64,000 nt of DNA from the NCBI GenBank assembly GCA_965261795.1, contig OZ253476.1:3534001-3598000 (forward strand), given 5' to 3'. Under the pieces are notes generated by a model. It made no database searches, was not told the DNA's origin, and saw only the letters and a list, made by a program, of their open reading frames with translations. Made by a program: the position numbers and the translations under genes. Shown here piece by piece: positions 53,577 to 62,517 of this stretch (positions are counted from its first letter, which is position 1; each line of letters opens with the position of its first letter). This stretch comes from CBDCFV01 sp965261795 (GTDB taxonomy: Bacteria; Chloroflexota; Dehalococcoidia; Lucifugimonadales; UBA3495).

Positions 53577-54059
53577 CTAGTCGTTCCGTTCCCTGAAAAC
53601 CAAGTGGGCGGCGAATGAACGACGCTGGTTCGGGTTGGTTGCTTCGAATGCTTCGATAGCCAACTCCGTCTCGGTTGCCATTTGCAGGACCTCAGACCTC
53701 CGATATTGGGTTTGGGGTGCATAATCGGCCCGGTTACGTCTTGCTTGCAGCCTGACGAAGAGAGCGGCCATCTGTCTGATTTCTGCCGGAAAACGAGACA
53801 TAGCGGAGTGTTCGCAACGAGCTCGCGCCGCCCGGTGGTCCATTGCCCGGTAGGTCAACTCCCATGCCGGATCGTTGCGTACTTGGGGGCCGATCCCGAT
53901 GAGGGTGTTGGCGTTGTTGCTGGCGAAAGCATGGAACGCGGCGTAGTAAATTGTGCTGAGTGCCCGGCGTAATTCCGCTTGACGTGGCCTGCCGATCCGC
54001 GGGGGTATTACTCCTATTGCGAGGGCTCGGGCTATTACGATGAGGTCTCTCCAGTTCAT
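53577..54059 (-). CDS. HEPN-like protein, probable toxin of a two-gene module
   Basis: 160 aa. The N-terminal helix LRRALSTIYYAAFHAFASNN follows the HEPN pattern (RRAISxxYYAxFH), and a second long helix contains RRNRADYAPQ. The catalytic R-x4-6-H motif is not exact: Asp or Tyr stands where His is expected, so it may be a variant or inactive nuclease. Its ATG overlaps the stop of the upstream gene (ATGA), which indicates translational coupling. I infer a toxin-antitoxin-like pair with that gene. Confidence 0.6.
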   Translation of the reverse strand: MNWRDLIVIARALAIGVIPPRIGRPRQAELRRALSTIYYAAFHAFASNNANTLIGIGPQVRNDPAWELTYRAMDHRAARARCEHSAMSRFPAEIRQMAALFVRLQARRNRADYAPQTQYRRSEVLQMATETELAIEAFEATNPNQRRSFAAHLVFRERND

Positions 54060-54388
54060 ATTTCTTCGGGTTCGGAGAGGTCATCCCATTCGGAGCAGTG
54101 TACCCACGATGTCATGATCATATTGGTAAAGCCGATCTCGGCGAGTTGGGGACGGATGCGGTCCGGCAGTCCGACGGTCCACCTGGCGTCCAAGTCTTTC
54201 TGGTCACCGTCGAACACGATATAGATTTCGAGGTAATCGCGTCCCTCAGGGTCGGAATAGTCGATCCTGAGCACGGGCACAATGGGACCGAAGGAGAATT
54301 CATCGGTAAAGCGTTCAGCCAGGTGTTGTTTGATGATGGCGGAGATGCGTTCGGTGGTTACGTCGTCGGTTGCGGAGTCGGACAACAT
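54056..54388 (-). CDS. Hypothetical partner of the HEPN gene
   Basis: 110 aa. A helical N-terminus (TTERISAIIKQHLAERF) is followed by beta strands (PVLRIDYSDPEGRDYLEIYI-VFDGDQKDLDARWTVGLPDR) and an acidic end (WDDLSEPEEI). It reads like a small alpha/beta protein; no family is recognised. It precedes and overlaps the HEPN gene by 4 nt, so it is probably the antitoxin or regulatory partner. Not an MNT protein: there is no GSxxR...D-x-D motif. Confidence 0.55.
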   Translation of the reverse strand: MLSDSATDDVTTERISAIIKQHLAERFTDEFSFGPIVPVLRIDYSDPEGRDYLEIYIVFDGDQKDLDARWTVGLPDRIRPQLAEIGFTNMIMTSWVHCSEWDDLSEPEEI

Positions 54389-54455
54389 TGCGGTGCCTCG
54401 TTGGTGACTATGATTGTAGACTTTGTTCGACTTTCAGGCTGCCATGCTTGGCTTG

Positions 54456-55508
54456 CTAATCCCGAAACAGCGGCATGACCTCTTCGCTGAAGAGCTTCAA
54501 CGACTTGGTGGTCTTTTCGGGGGACATGAGGCCGCGGTTGGTGAGCATGAGGTTGCGGATGCCGGCGTCACGCATCTGAGTTAACTGTTCCGCCACCCTG
54601 CGGGGGCTGCCGATGACATTCTCGGAAGCGTCCGGGTCGGGACTGGCTGCGTAGCCCTCGCGCCCCATGGGAGGGGTCTGTCGGTCCATGGGGAAATCCG
54701 GGGGGTTCCAGCGAGTGCGGTACCTCTCCATATTGGTGAATGCCTCGTGCTGGGCCGGGAGAAACTCTTCCAAGGCCTGCTCGTCGGTATCGGCTAGGTG
54801 CATCTCGCGCCAGACCCAGACCTGGTCCAGGTTGCGCTCGATGGCAGCGTCATCAAACCCGGCCTCCTCCATGGTGTCGCGGTACAAGCGTATGTTGGCG
54901 CCGGTGGAGTTGGTAGAGCGGCCCCGCAACAGGATTGGGCGGCCTATGCGGGCCATTTCTTTAATCGACTCGTCGTTCAGGCAGGCACGGGCCAAGCGGG
55001 GATGGGGCTTCTGGTATGGGCGGGGCCGCACCGACGGAAAAGAGACCCGGTAGTACGTGCCCTTGAATATCACGTTATCGGTGGTCCAGGCTTTGACCAG
55101 CAGCTCTTCGGCCTCTTCCATTTGCTGTTCGCCCAATCGGGGGTTGGAGCCAAAGCCGACGTACTCGTAGGAGTTGTAGTTGGAGCCCTTGGCCGTCCCA
55201 ACGATCAAGCGGCCCTGGCACAGGTTATCCAGCAGGGCCGTCTGGATAGCTACCCTTACCGGGTGGTGCAAAGGGAGTTCCAGGATGCCAAACCCCAGTT
55301 CCACCCTCTTGGTCTTGACGGCCAAGGCGGTGGCGAATATCAAGGGATCGCCGTAGACACACTCGCCGGTGAAGTAGTGCTCGGCCAGCCAGATAGCATC
55401 GAACCCCAGTTCTTCGACAAGCTCGGCTTCCGCCAAGCACTGCTGTATCTCCTCTTCGTCGTGGGAGTCGTCGAACTTCATCGGGTAGAAAAAGTGACCG
55501 AAGCGCAT
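54456..55508 (-). CDS. LLM-class (luciferase-like) flavin-dependent oxidoreductase
   Basis: 350 aa from ATG 55508, with GGAG five bases upstream. The luciferase-like TIM barrel is clear: MRFGHFFYPMKF, VEELGFDAIWLAEHYF, TKRVELGFGILELPLHHPVR, LDNLCQGRLIVGTAKG, ERN-DQVWVWREMHLADT, and ENVIGSPRRVAEQLTQMRDAG. These enzymes use FMNH2 and O2; the SAR202-type bacteria encode many. Substrate unknown. It is the first gene on its strand here, 67 bp before the HEPN partner. Confidence 0.88.
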   Translation of the reverse strand: MRFGHFFYPMKFDDSHDEEEIQQCLAEAELVEELGFDAIWLAEHYFTGECVYGDPLIFATALAVKTKRVELGFGILELPLHHPVRVAIQTALLDNLCQGRLIVGTAKGSNYNSYEYVGFGSNPRLGEQQMEEAEELLVKAWTTDNVIFKGTYYRVSFPSVRPRPYQKPHPRLARACLNDESIKEMARIGRPILLRGRSTNSTGANIRLYRDTMEEAGFDDAAIERNLDQVWVWREMHLADTDEQALEEFLPAQHEAFTNMERYRTRWNPPDFPMDRQTPPMGREGYAASPDPDASENVIGSPRRVAEQLTQMRDAGIRNLMLTNRGLMSPEKTTKSLKLFSEEVMPLFRD

Positions 55509-55809
55509 TATTACTCCAACGGCGCGGGTGCTGGCCCGCGTACCGGGTTTCGTTGTGCCTGCTCTCAACCCTAAAATTCAGGTCGAAATATGGCTCCAAG
55601 CTTGACAAGTTTACTCTTCACTGACGTAACAGTGGCATGTAAACGTCAACAAAGGGTACATCGCCCAATTGTAGCTGAAATTTTTGGATAAAGTCGGTAG
55701 TTATGTCCTGTACTCTGCGTTGAAAATGGGAGGAGTGGTATAGTGATTCCCATTGGGCAAATAGCAACGACGCCTTAAGCAAGAGCCTTGATTATGTCAG
55801 GAGATAAAC
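55509..55809. other. Intergenic stretch without visible features
   Basis: Between divergent LLM and DinB-like genes. No ORF, repeat or clear promoter is visible, though both starts must have promoters in it. Confidence 0.4.
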
Positions 55810-56637
55810 ATGAGCAAGATGGAAGAGCGGATAGCTTTGGCGCGCAGCGAGACCGAGCGGCTTTGCAATTATTTTGAAACGCTGTCCGAAGAGGAGTGGA
55901 AGGTGCAGAGCGCGTGCGACGCATGGAAGAATGACGAGGTAGTGGCCCACCTTTGCGTGGCCGCCGAAATGTTCGCGGCTAACATACAACGCGGGGTTGA
56001 CGGCGACTCGTCGCCACCGGAAGGGATGCCACAGCCCGGAGTGGAAGGGCTGACGGCGAGGCTCGCGGGCAACGTGCAGCGGACGCTGGATATGCGACAG
56101 AGTTTAGGCGACGAATTGCTGGCCACCTTCGCTTCGCGGTACCGGATGGTGGACGAATTGCTGGCGACTCTCCGCCCAGAAGACTGGGACAAGCCCTGCT
56201 ACCATACGGCAAACATTCTCTCTGTCGGGGGCTTCGTAGACCTGAGAATCGCCGAGATGGCGATGCATGAGTGGGACATCCGCTCGCGCATCGAGCCGGA
56301 TGCGGAAATGCCGCAAGCGGCGTTACCCGCCATCTTCGACTTGTTGTCAAACTTCATAGTGGGACGACTCTACCGCCCCGGCCGGTCCATCATCGAGACC
56401 ACCGTGTTCCGGTTCAATGTAACCGGCGCGGTTGAAGGGTCTTACGACATTGCCGTGTCAAAAGGTGAGGCCAGATTAGGACCGGCGGGGTCAGGGCCGG
56501 CAGCCGTGACCTTCGGTTGCGACGCCCACACCTTCGCCCTGCTGGTGTATGGGAGGCTGGGGATAGAGGGAGGGGTCGCCGACGGCCGGATTACCGTAGA
56601 GGGCGATCTGGACTTGGCGGCGAAGTTTGCCGAGTGA
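55810..56637 (+). CDS. Maleylpyruvate-isomerase/DinB-like protein with SCP2-like C-terminus
   Basis: 275 aa, CAGGAG before the ATG. The N-terminal half is a DinB-fold four-helix bundle with His residues in positions of metal ligands (DEVVAHLCVAAEMF, AEMAMHEWDIRSRI). The C-terminal ~100 residues (FRFNVTGAVEGSYDIAVSKG...AAVTFGCDAHTFALLVYGRL) resemble the SCP2/sterol-carrier-like domain of mycothiol-dependent maleylpyruvate isomerases. Whether it uses mycothiol or another thiol is unknown. It lies 11 bp before the VapB-like gene. Confidence 0.78.
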   Translation: MSKMEERIALARSETERLCNYFETLSEEEWKVQSACDAWKNDEVVAHLCVAAEMFAANIQRGVDGDSSPPEGMPQPGVEGLTARLAGNVQRTLDMRQSLGDELLATFASRYRMVDELLATLRPEDWDKPCYHTANILSVGGFVDLRIAEMAMHEWDIRSRIEPDAEMPQAALPAIFDLLSNFIVGRLYRPGRSIIETTVFRFNVTGAVEGSYDIAVSKGEARLGPAGSGPAAVTFGCDAHTFALLVYGRLGIEGGVADGRITVEGDLDLAAKFAE

Positions 56638-56648
56638 CGGTGGAGGCC

Positions 56649-56882
56649 ATGCAAAAAGTATTGCATCTCAAAACGACAGTCCTGCCGGGTGGAAGAATCG
56701 AAATAGATGGCTTGGAACTTGAGGCAGGGGAATCAATTGAAGTCATCGTACTTCATTCCCTACCCTCTCTGAAACGCTCCGCCTTGGACGTCCTGTCAGA
56801 AGCAGCAGGGCAACGCCTTTTCAAGACAGCGGAGGACGTCGAAACCTACCTCCGTGACGAGCGGGGATCTTGGGAACGCTGA
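56649..56882 (+). CDS. VapB-like antitoxin
   Basis: 77 aa from ATG 56649; a GTG at 56634 or 56640 is possible. The sequence MQKVLHLKTTVLPGGRIEIDG begins like an AbrB-type beta hairpin, and the C-terminus (RSALDVLSEAAGQRLFKTAEDVETYLRDERGSWE) resembles the toxin-binding tail of PIN antitoxins. Its end overlaps the start of the PIN gene. As the partner toxin is frameshifted, the antitoxin is probably a relic. Confidence 0.65.
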   Translation: MQKVLHLKTTVLPGGRIEIDGLELEAGESIEVIVLHSLPSLKRSALDVLSEAAGQRLFKTAEDVETYLRDERGSWER

Positions 56883-57315
56883 CCCTTCCAGTTACAGGGC
56901 CTGTTTATCTTGACGCCGGCCCGTTCATATTCTCCGTAGAGCGCATAGAACCTTACCGCACGTTACTGGAGCCGATGTGGAGACAGGCCCAAGCCGGACG
57001 GTTTGAAATCGTAAGTAGTGACCTAATCGTGCTGGAAACGTTGTCAAACCCCTACGGGAGAAGAACACAGTCCTTGAACACCTTTTTCGCTCGCTGCTGG
57101 ATGCCAGGGAAATACGATTGATCCCGGCAACGCGACCTATTTGGGAACAGGCAGTGCATTTGCGGGCTTCAACAGGGCTAAAGACTCCTGATGCTCTCCA
57201 TGCAGCAACGGCTCAACAGGCTGGATGTACTCTCTTCATCACCAACGATAGCGACTTTCGCCGTGTCGACGATCTGCCAGTGGTTGTATTAAGAGATCTC
57301 GTTCAGCGCCATTGA
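56870..57315 (+). pseudogene. PIN-domain toxin (VapC type), frameshifted
   Basis: The first frame reads PVYLDAGPFIFSVERIEPYR and VLETLSNPYGRRTQ, with the first PIN Asp and Glu. It then shifts near the ACACA tract at about 57066-57072. The second frame continues with LEHLFRSLLDAREIRLIPAT, TPDALHAATA and FITNDSDF, with the other PIN acids. Removing two bases in the ACACA tract would rejoin the two parts. All four acids survive, so decay is recent or the break is a sequence error. Confidence 0.75.
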
Positions 57316-57333
57316 ACTGGGAGCCGTTCTCTC

Positions 57334-59418
57334 CTACCCACGCTCCAGCAATATGTTCTGCCACTGGTCAACAGAGGCGCTCCAGTCGGGCGGGACTACT
57401 GTGGTGGAGTCGTACTCTTCGATGATCATGGGACCGGAGCCGGGGTTTTGGGCGACGTATGCCCGGTCCACCACTGGAGTATCGGTCCAGCCTTGGTTGG
57501 CGCCGAAGTACACCGGGCGTTGGGAAGGGCCCTGGTTGGCCGACCGAGGCAACTCCAGACGTTCGGGGACCCGCGACTCGGAGGAGAGGCCGCGGGCGAT
57601 GACCCGCACGTTGACCAACTGGTACGGTGCGTCGGTCTGGTAGCCGAAAGTTTGCAGGTGTTCCCGGTTGTAAGCTTCTCCCAAGTCAATCAAGGTCTGC
57701 GGGGTGATTCGCTCCGTGAGCATGGACACCGACAACTCGGAGACCTGCCCCACATATTTCATGTCCACTTGAGTGGTGATTTCCTGAGCAGAATCGTCGA
57801 AACCCTCAGTGTGGAGTTGGCTGCGTCCCTCGTTCCAAAGGCGCTCCATGATACCGGAGAACTCAGCCAAGTCCAGTTGGTCGAAGGTCTTGAAGTAGGT
57901 CTGGACGAAGTGGTGCTCCACGTTGGCAACCAGCAGACCGAAGGAGCTGAACACCCCGGGAAAAGGCGGCACCACCAACCGGGTTATGTCAAGCATCTCG
58001 GCCAGCCCGGCGGCATGGACCGGGCCACTGCCACCGAAGGAGAACAGGACGAACCGGCGCGGATCCCTGCCTCTTTCGCTGGACACCGCACGGAGGGCGC
58101 GGGCCATGTTGGAGTTGACCAGAAGGTGTATGCCGTGTGCGGCGTCCACCTCGGACAATCCCAAAGGCAAGGCCACGTTGCGGGTGACAGCCTCCCTGGC
58201 CAACTCCCGGTCGATGGGGAAGTCCCCACCCAGCAGGTGTTCGGGGTTGAGGTAACCCAGCAGCACGTCGGCGTCGGTGACGGTGGCGTCTCTCCCGCCC
58301 AGCCGGTAGCAGGCCGGGCCGGGCACCGCACCGGAGCTTTGAGGCCCCACCCTGATGGAGCCGCTGCTGTCCACTGAAGCGATGCTGCCGCCGCCGGCTC
58401 CCACTTCGGCAAGGTCTATGGACGGGACGCGGAGGATGTGGCCGGACCCCCTGAGCAGGCGATGGCCCACGCTGATGTCGCCGCCCACTTCCGACTCCGG
58501 GGCTTGCAAAATTTCGCCGTTTTCGATGATGCAGGCCTTGGCGGTGGTGCCGCCCATGTCCAGCGTCATCAGGTTTTCCACGCCCAAACGGTCGCCCAAA
58601 TGGTAGGCCCCCACCACACCGGCGGCGGGGCCGGACTCGATGCAGTAGACCGGCTTCTCCATGGCGATGCCGGAAGTGGCCAACCCGCCGTTGGACTGCA
58701 TGATGGACAGAGGGACGGTGATGCCCATGTCCCGCAGACCTTCGGTCAACAGCCCCAGGTAGCGTTCCACTACCGGGCGAACATATCCGTTTATCACCGT
58801 GGTGCTGGTACGCTCGTACTCCTTCATCTCCGGCAGAAGTTCGCTGGAGAGGGTGAGATTCACTTGCGGGACCCGTTCCCGCAGCGCCCGCGCGATGTAC
58901 TGCTCGTGCTCCGGGTTGGCGTAGGAGTGCAGGAGGCACACGGCCACCGACTCTACCCCTTCCTGCGCGATCTTTTCAATGGCCCTATCGACGTCGGCGG
59001 TCTCCAATGGCCGGAGCACCTCGCCCTTGTAGTTCAACCGCTCGCGGACTTCGAGCCGCAATTGACGTTTGACCAACGAGGGAGGCTTTTCGTAGTTCAG
59101 GTCATAAAGCCGGGGAACCCTGTTGCGGCGCAATTCCAGGATGTCACGGAACCCCTCGGTGGTGATGAGGGCAGTGTTGGCGCCCTTGTTTTCTATAATG
59201 GCGTTGGTGGCTACGGTAAAGCCGTGGCTTATCTCCGATACAGCCGAGGGTAGAATACCAAGTTCATCAACGCCACCGCGGACGCCCTCAAGCACGCTCC
59301 GGCTGTAGTCGTCTGGGGTACTGGCTACCTTCCTCGCCAGTACAGTGCCGTCGTCGGCAAGGAAAACGATGTCGGTGAAAGTTCCGCCGATGTCTACGCC
59401 AACCCGGTAGTTCGTCAT
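57334..59418 (-). CDS. Hydantoinase A / oxoprolinase family, alpha subunit
   Basis: 694 aa from ATG 59418, with AGGA upstream; the long upstream open frame is not coding-like. N-terminal actin-like ATPase fold: YRVGVDIGGTFTDIVFL, GVRGGVDELGI, HGFTVATNAIIENKGA, DMGGTTAKACII, GGGSIASVD, and the RVPSIDLAEVGAGGGS segment. The C-terminal half has FSFGGSGPVHAAGLAE. It couples ATP hydrolysis to substrate ring opening with HyuB. The matching HyuB is 10.5 kb away on the same strand; the two are probably a split pair. Confidence 0.93.
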   Translation of the reverse strand: MTNYRVGVDIGGTFTDIVFLADDGTVLARKVASTPDDYSRSVLEGVRGGVDELGILPSAVSEISHGFTVATNAIIENKGANTALITTEGFRDILELRRNRVPRLYDLNYEKPPSLVKRQLRLEVRERLNYKGEVLRPLETADVDRAIEKIAQEGVESVAVCLLHSYANPEHEQYIARALRERVPQVNLTLSSELLPEMKEYERTSTTVINGYVRPVVERYLGLLTEGLRDMGITVPLSIMQSNGGLATSGIAMEKPVYCIESGPAAGVVGAYHLGDRLGVENLMTLDMGGTTAKACIIENGEILQAPESEVGGDISVGHRLLRGSGHILRVPSIDLAEVGAGGGSIASVDSSGSIRVGPQSSGAVPGPACYRLGGRDATVTDADVLLGYLNPEHLLGGDFPIDRELAREAVTRNVALPLGLSEVDAAHGIHLLVNSNMARALRAVSSERGRDPRRFVLFSFGGSGPVHAAGLAEMLDITRLVVPPFPGVFSSFGLLVANVEHHFVQTYFKTFDQLDLAEFSGIMERLWNEGRSQLHTEGFDDSAQEITTQVDMKYVGQVSELSVSMLTERITPQTLIDLGEAYNREHLQTFGYQTDAPYQLVNVRVIARGLSSESRVPERLELPRSANQGPSQRPVYFGANQGWTDTPVVDRAYVAQNPGSGPMIIEEYDSTTVVPPDWSASVDQWQNILLERG

Positions 59419-59631
59419 AAAGTATTTTCTTCCTGAAGGTTTGGACTTTGAGCCATTGGAATGATACTTGCGGGGGCTGAACGTGACAAGGTTGAGGCGA
59501 CGGGACGGGCTGCGGGCAAGGGAACGAAAGGAACAACTATATTGAGGGGAATGTGCTAATATCATGCCAATTTGATAGCAAGAAGGACGGCGTGGACCGC
59601 ATCCCGCGGCACGAGAATATAGGAGGATAAG

Positions 59632-60156
59632 GTGGCAGCCACAGATTCGATCATGTATTCCTTGGAGCGAAACTGGGAGATGGTGGAATCCGCGATCTCC
59701 GACTTGGACGACGAGACGCTGGCTGTGCAGCCAAACCCCCACAGCAACTCCATTGCTTGGATTTTCGGCCACATCAGCCGGGTCACCGATATGTTCATCA
59801 TGCACCGGCTGCAGTCCAAGCCGGAGTTGTGGTTTACCGACGATTGGTGCGAAAAGTACGGGATGGCGGACAATGTGGAAGGGCTGGGCAGGGGCGCGGA
59901 CTTGGCGACTTGGAAGCCCCCGGCAAGGGAGGTGCAGTTTGGCTATTTCGAGGCCATCAAGGCCATTACCAGGGAATATGTGCCCTCTTTGTCCTCCGAA
60001 GACCTGGAGAAACGGGTGGTATTTCCTCCCACAGCCTTGAGACAGGAACATACTCTTGGCACTGCTTTGGGCCAGTTAGTGCTGGAGAACGTGGCCCACG
60101 GGGGACAGATCGCCTACCTGAGAGGGTTCCACCAAGGCATGGGCTGGTACCGGTAG
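59632..60156 (+). CDS. DinB-family protein
   Basis: 174 aa, GTG start after AGGAGG. The four-helix DinB fold is recognisable from RNWEMVESAISDLDDETL and SIAWIFGHISRVTDMFIMHR (first His) to the C-terminal VLENVAHGGQIAYLRGFH (second His), which together form the metal site. Members act as thiol-dependent transferases or hydrolases. No adjacent partner defines its role. It is divergent from hyuA. Confidence 0.83.
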   Translation: MAATDSIMYSLERNWEMVESAISDLDDETLAVQPNPHSNSIAWIFGHISRVTDMFIMHRLQSKPELWFTDDWCEKYGMADNVEGLGRGADLATWKPPAREVQFGYFEAIKAITREYVPSLSSEDLEKRVVFPPTALRQEHTLGTALGQLVLENVAHGGQIAYLRGFHQGMGWYR

Positions 60157-60234
60157 GAGGTTGACGCCGGGGCCGCCCCTTGGTCGAGCAACGGCTCGGC
60201 GAGGCGGTGGTGGGTTGCAAAGCTACACCTCATC

Positions 60235-60654
60235 TCAGGGTCGAGACTGGACGAATGAGTTGATAACCCGCAACCCATCATAGTCTTGTTGGTCGCTCAT
60301 GTCTTCGGAGTAGACCATGTCGCACCCGCTTTCCCGTGCTGCGGCTAAGATAGCGCTGTCCCAGTAAGAAAGGCTGAACCGCTCGCAGTAGCGGAAGGCC
60401 GTGTTCATGACACTCAGCGTGAGCGGTTGGATATGGAAACGCTGGAGGAGTCTGATAAATTCCACCGCCTCGTCGTGGGTCAGGTATCCCTTGCGCGAGG
60501 TGCGGGTAGCCTGAAAGTAGAATTCACCCAAGACCTGCACGGACATTACGAGGTCGTTTCTTCTGAGCAAGTGCGCCGCAGTTCGTTGTTTGTCCTGTTC
60601 TCCGGGAAGGGATCTGACGGCGTAGAGCGGGATGTTGGTGTCAACGAAGCGCAT
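60235..60654 (-). CDS. VapC-type PIN-domain ribonuclease toxin
   Basis: 139 aa from ATG 60654. PIN acids: Asp5 (RFVDTNIPLYA), Glu near 45 (QVLGEFYFQA), Asp near 102 (YWDSAIL) and a fourth acid in VYSEDMSD. These bind Mg and cut RNA. Its start lies one base after the antitoxin's TGA, so the two are coupled. This pair appears intact, unlike the one at 56649-57315. Confidence 0.88.
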   Translation of the reverse strand: MRFVDTNIPLYAVRSLPGEQDKQRTAAHLLRRNDLVMSVQVLGEFYFQATRTSRKGYLTHDEAVEFIRLLQRFHIQPLTLSVMNTAFRYCERFSLSYWDSAILAAARESGCDMVYSEDMSDQQDYDGLRVINSFVQSRP

Positions 60655-60655
60655 A

Positions 60656-60904
60656 TCAGTGATAAAGGGAGTTGCGCGGCAAGTTTTCGGAGGAGTGCAG
60701 ACCGGCACCCCTCTTGTGGATGGAGTCTATGAGCTCGTCCTGTAGCTTCTGAAGTTGGTCGAATTCGGGGTTGTGAGTCCGGGTCTGGGTCAGTCTGGTC
60801 AGGAATTCCCGTACCAGAGCGGAGACCGATGTTCCCGATTCCGCTGCCCTGATACGGGAAAGCCGATAGGTTTCCTCGTCAACCGCTACGGTGATGTTCT
60901 TCAC
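60656..60904 (-). CDS. VapB-type ribbon-helix-helix antitoxin
   Basis: 82 aa. MKNITVAVDEETYRLSRI-RAAESGTSVSALVREFL is a classical ribbon-helix-helix pattern, where the N-terminal strand binds DNA and the C-terminal tail holds the toxin. It is first in the operon with the PIN toxin. Autorepression would be expected; a TGTGAtt-like inverted sequence near 60918-60945 (TCACAGTTACTGTGCATCACAG) could be an operator. Confidence 0.82.
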   Translation of the reverse strand: MKNITVAVDEETYRLSRIRAAESGTSVSALVREFLTRLTQTRTHNPEFDQLQKLQDELIDSIHKRGAGLHSSENLPRNSLYH

Positions 60905-61125
60905 AGTTTCACATTCTCACAGTTACTGTGCATCACAGCATATCAGGGTCGGTTTGGCCAGACAATACAGTGGCGGCCTTTGGGCATGGCCTTTTCATTT
61001 TCAGACAAAGCCCTCTCTACCTCACCAGACCTTTGTAACGCGTTTGTCTGACGGAAGAGGGGGCTTTGGGAACACCTCCGTGTCTGTCATCTGTTCCTAT
61101 GTAAGAGGCGACGGGCTGGCCCCAT

Positions 61126-62517
61126 TTAGATACGCAGGTACTCCCGGGGCCTGATGAGCGACGAAGCTACGTTGTTTTCCCGCATGAAGCCCAACAGGCT
61201 TCGGTGAAGGTCACGGGCCACCTCACGGTTCTGGTGGATGACGTTGTTCTGTTGACGCGGGTCCGTGGGCAGATGATATAGCTCAGACTGTCCCGGCTCG
61301 ACGCTGAAGAGCAGCGACCACTCACCGCCGGTGACCGTGGTCACCAGCCCGGAGGTCAACGGTCGGCTGACGTTGTCCACCGAGCGCACCCTGTCGCCGG
61401 GGTTGGCGAAGGGTATGGTGCTGATTACAAAGTCGCGGCCCCCTCTTCGAGGGTCTTGCATCGCCGGATAGAGCGACCGGCCCTGCACTACTTCAGGGAT
61501 ATCCTGCCCCATGATGTCCAGCACCGTAGGCATTACGTCTATGGCCGACGACAGACCCTTATACTCCCCAGACTCGGCTCCGGGCACCGAAATGAGAAGG
61601 GGGAGGGACACCAATTCCTCGTATAGCGGTGAGTGGGTCCACATAGCATCAGCGTCACCGTTCTGGTAAAGGGCGCCGCCGGGCCGTTTGTCAAAGGTCA
61701 TCTTCCCGAACAGCCCGCCGTGCTCGCCGAAGTAAAAGCCGTGGTCGGTGGTGAAAATCACCGTAGTATGGTCCATAAGACCCATGTTTTCCAAGCGACG
61801 CAGCAGGTAGCCGACCCAGGTATCCACCATGGTAATCTCGCCGCAATAGGTGGCGTGGGCCTTATTGACTCTTGCCTCGTCGAATCCCGGCGCGTCCTGC
61901 CAGTGGGCGTAGATGGGCTGCACCACTTCGCCGTCGTAGTCGGGCATGTACAGTTCGGTGAAGTAGGCCGGGGCGTCCCAAGGTTCATGCGGGTCCCAAG
62001 TGTCGATGTAGAGGAAAAAATCTTCCTTGTAGTGCAGTTCAAGCCACTCCATAGCCCTGGTGATGGTGCGGGGAGTGTTGCGGTCCGACTCGACGCGCCA
62101 GCGTTCCCTTTCGTCCCGAGACTCGTGATGGCCGAACTGCTGGACCCTGGTGACGGAGCCTTCCTGGGCTTGAACGCTGAAATAGGTCTGAAACCCCCGG
62201 TCGTAGTTCATACCGCCTCGCCAGTAGAAGGGCGTGTCCACCATTGCAGCGGTATGAAAACCGTTGTCTGCCAATATCTGGGCCAGTGTAACGACCTCGT
62301 CAGGCAAAGGCTCCCATCCCATGAACGACATGGTCCAGCGCCCAGTAGCGTGGTCTGCCCGGGTGGGCATGGTTGGGAAAGACGCCCCATAGTGGCCGTC
62401 GAACCTCACCGACTTCGCCGCCAGAGCATCGAGGGACGGAGTATAGATTGACTTGTTTCCGTAGGCGCCCAAGTGGTCGCGCCGGAAGGTGTCCGCAACG
62501 ATCCAAACAACGTTCAT
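61126..62517 (-). CDS. Sulfatase-fold hydrolase with Thr at the formylglycine position
   Basis: 463 aa from ATG 62517, with GCAGGAG seven bases upstream. Sulfatase fold features: metal Asp9 (WIVADTFRRDHLGAYG), FTTDHGFYFGEHG and KRPGGA. The active-site segment reads SFPTMPTRADHATGR where sulfatases have (C/S)xPxR; the nucleophile is Thr49 (T-M-P-T-R), so formylglycine cannot form. Alkaline-phosphatase-superfamily nucleotide pyrophosphatases use Thr, so this may be a phosphodiesterase or a diverged esterase. No signal peptide, so cytoplasmic. Confidence 0.82.
   Translation of the reverse strand: MNVVWIVADTFRRDHLGAYGNKSIYTPSLDALAAKSVRFDGHYGASFPTMPTRADHATGRWTMSFMGWEPLPDEVVTLAQILADNGFHTAAMVDTPFYWRGGMNYDRGFQTYFSVQAQEGSVTRVQQFGHHESRDERERWRVESDRNTPRTITRAMEWLELHYKEDFFLYIDTWDPHEPWDAPAYFTELYMPDYDGEVVQPIYAHWQDAPGFDEARVNKAHATYCGEITMVDTWVGYLLRRLENMGLMDHTTVIFTTDHGFYFGEHGGLFGKMTFDKRPGGALYQNGDADAMWTHSPLYEELVSLPLLISVPGAESGEYKGLSSAIDVMPTVLDIMGQDIPEVVQGRSLYPAMQDPRRGGRDFVISTIPFANPGDRVRSVDNVSRPLTSGLVTTVTGGEWSLLFSVEPGQSELYHLPTDPRQQNNVIHQNREVARDLHRSLLGFMRENNVASSLIRPREYLRI

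Noticed and set aside
57334..60051. 905-aa reading of HyuA
   Set aside because: The frame is open upstream of ATG 59418, but that part is the reverse of the DinB gene and has no HyuA similarity. The conserved start MTNYRVGVDIGG fits 59418.
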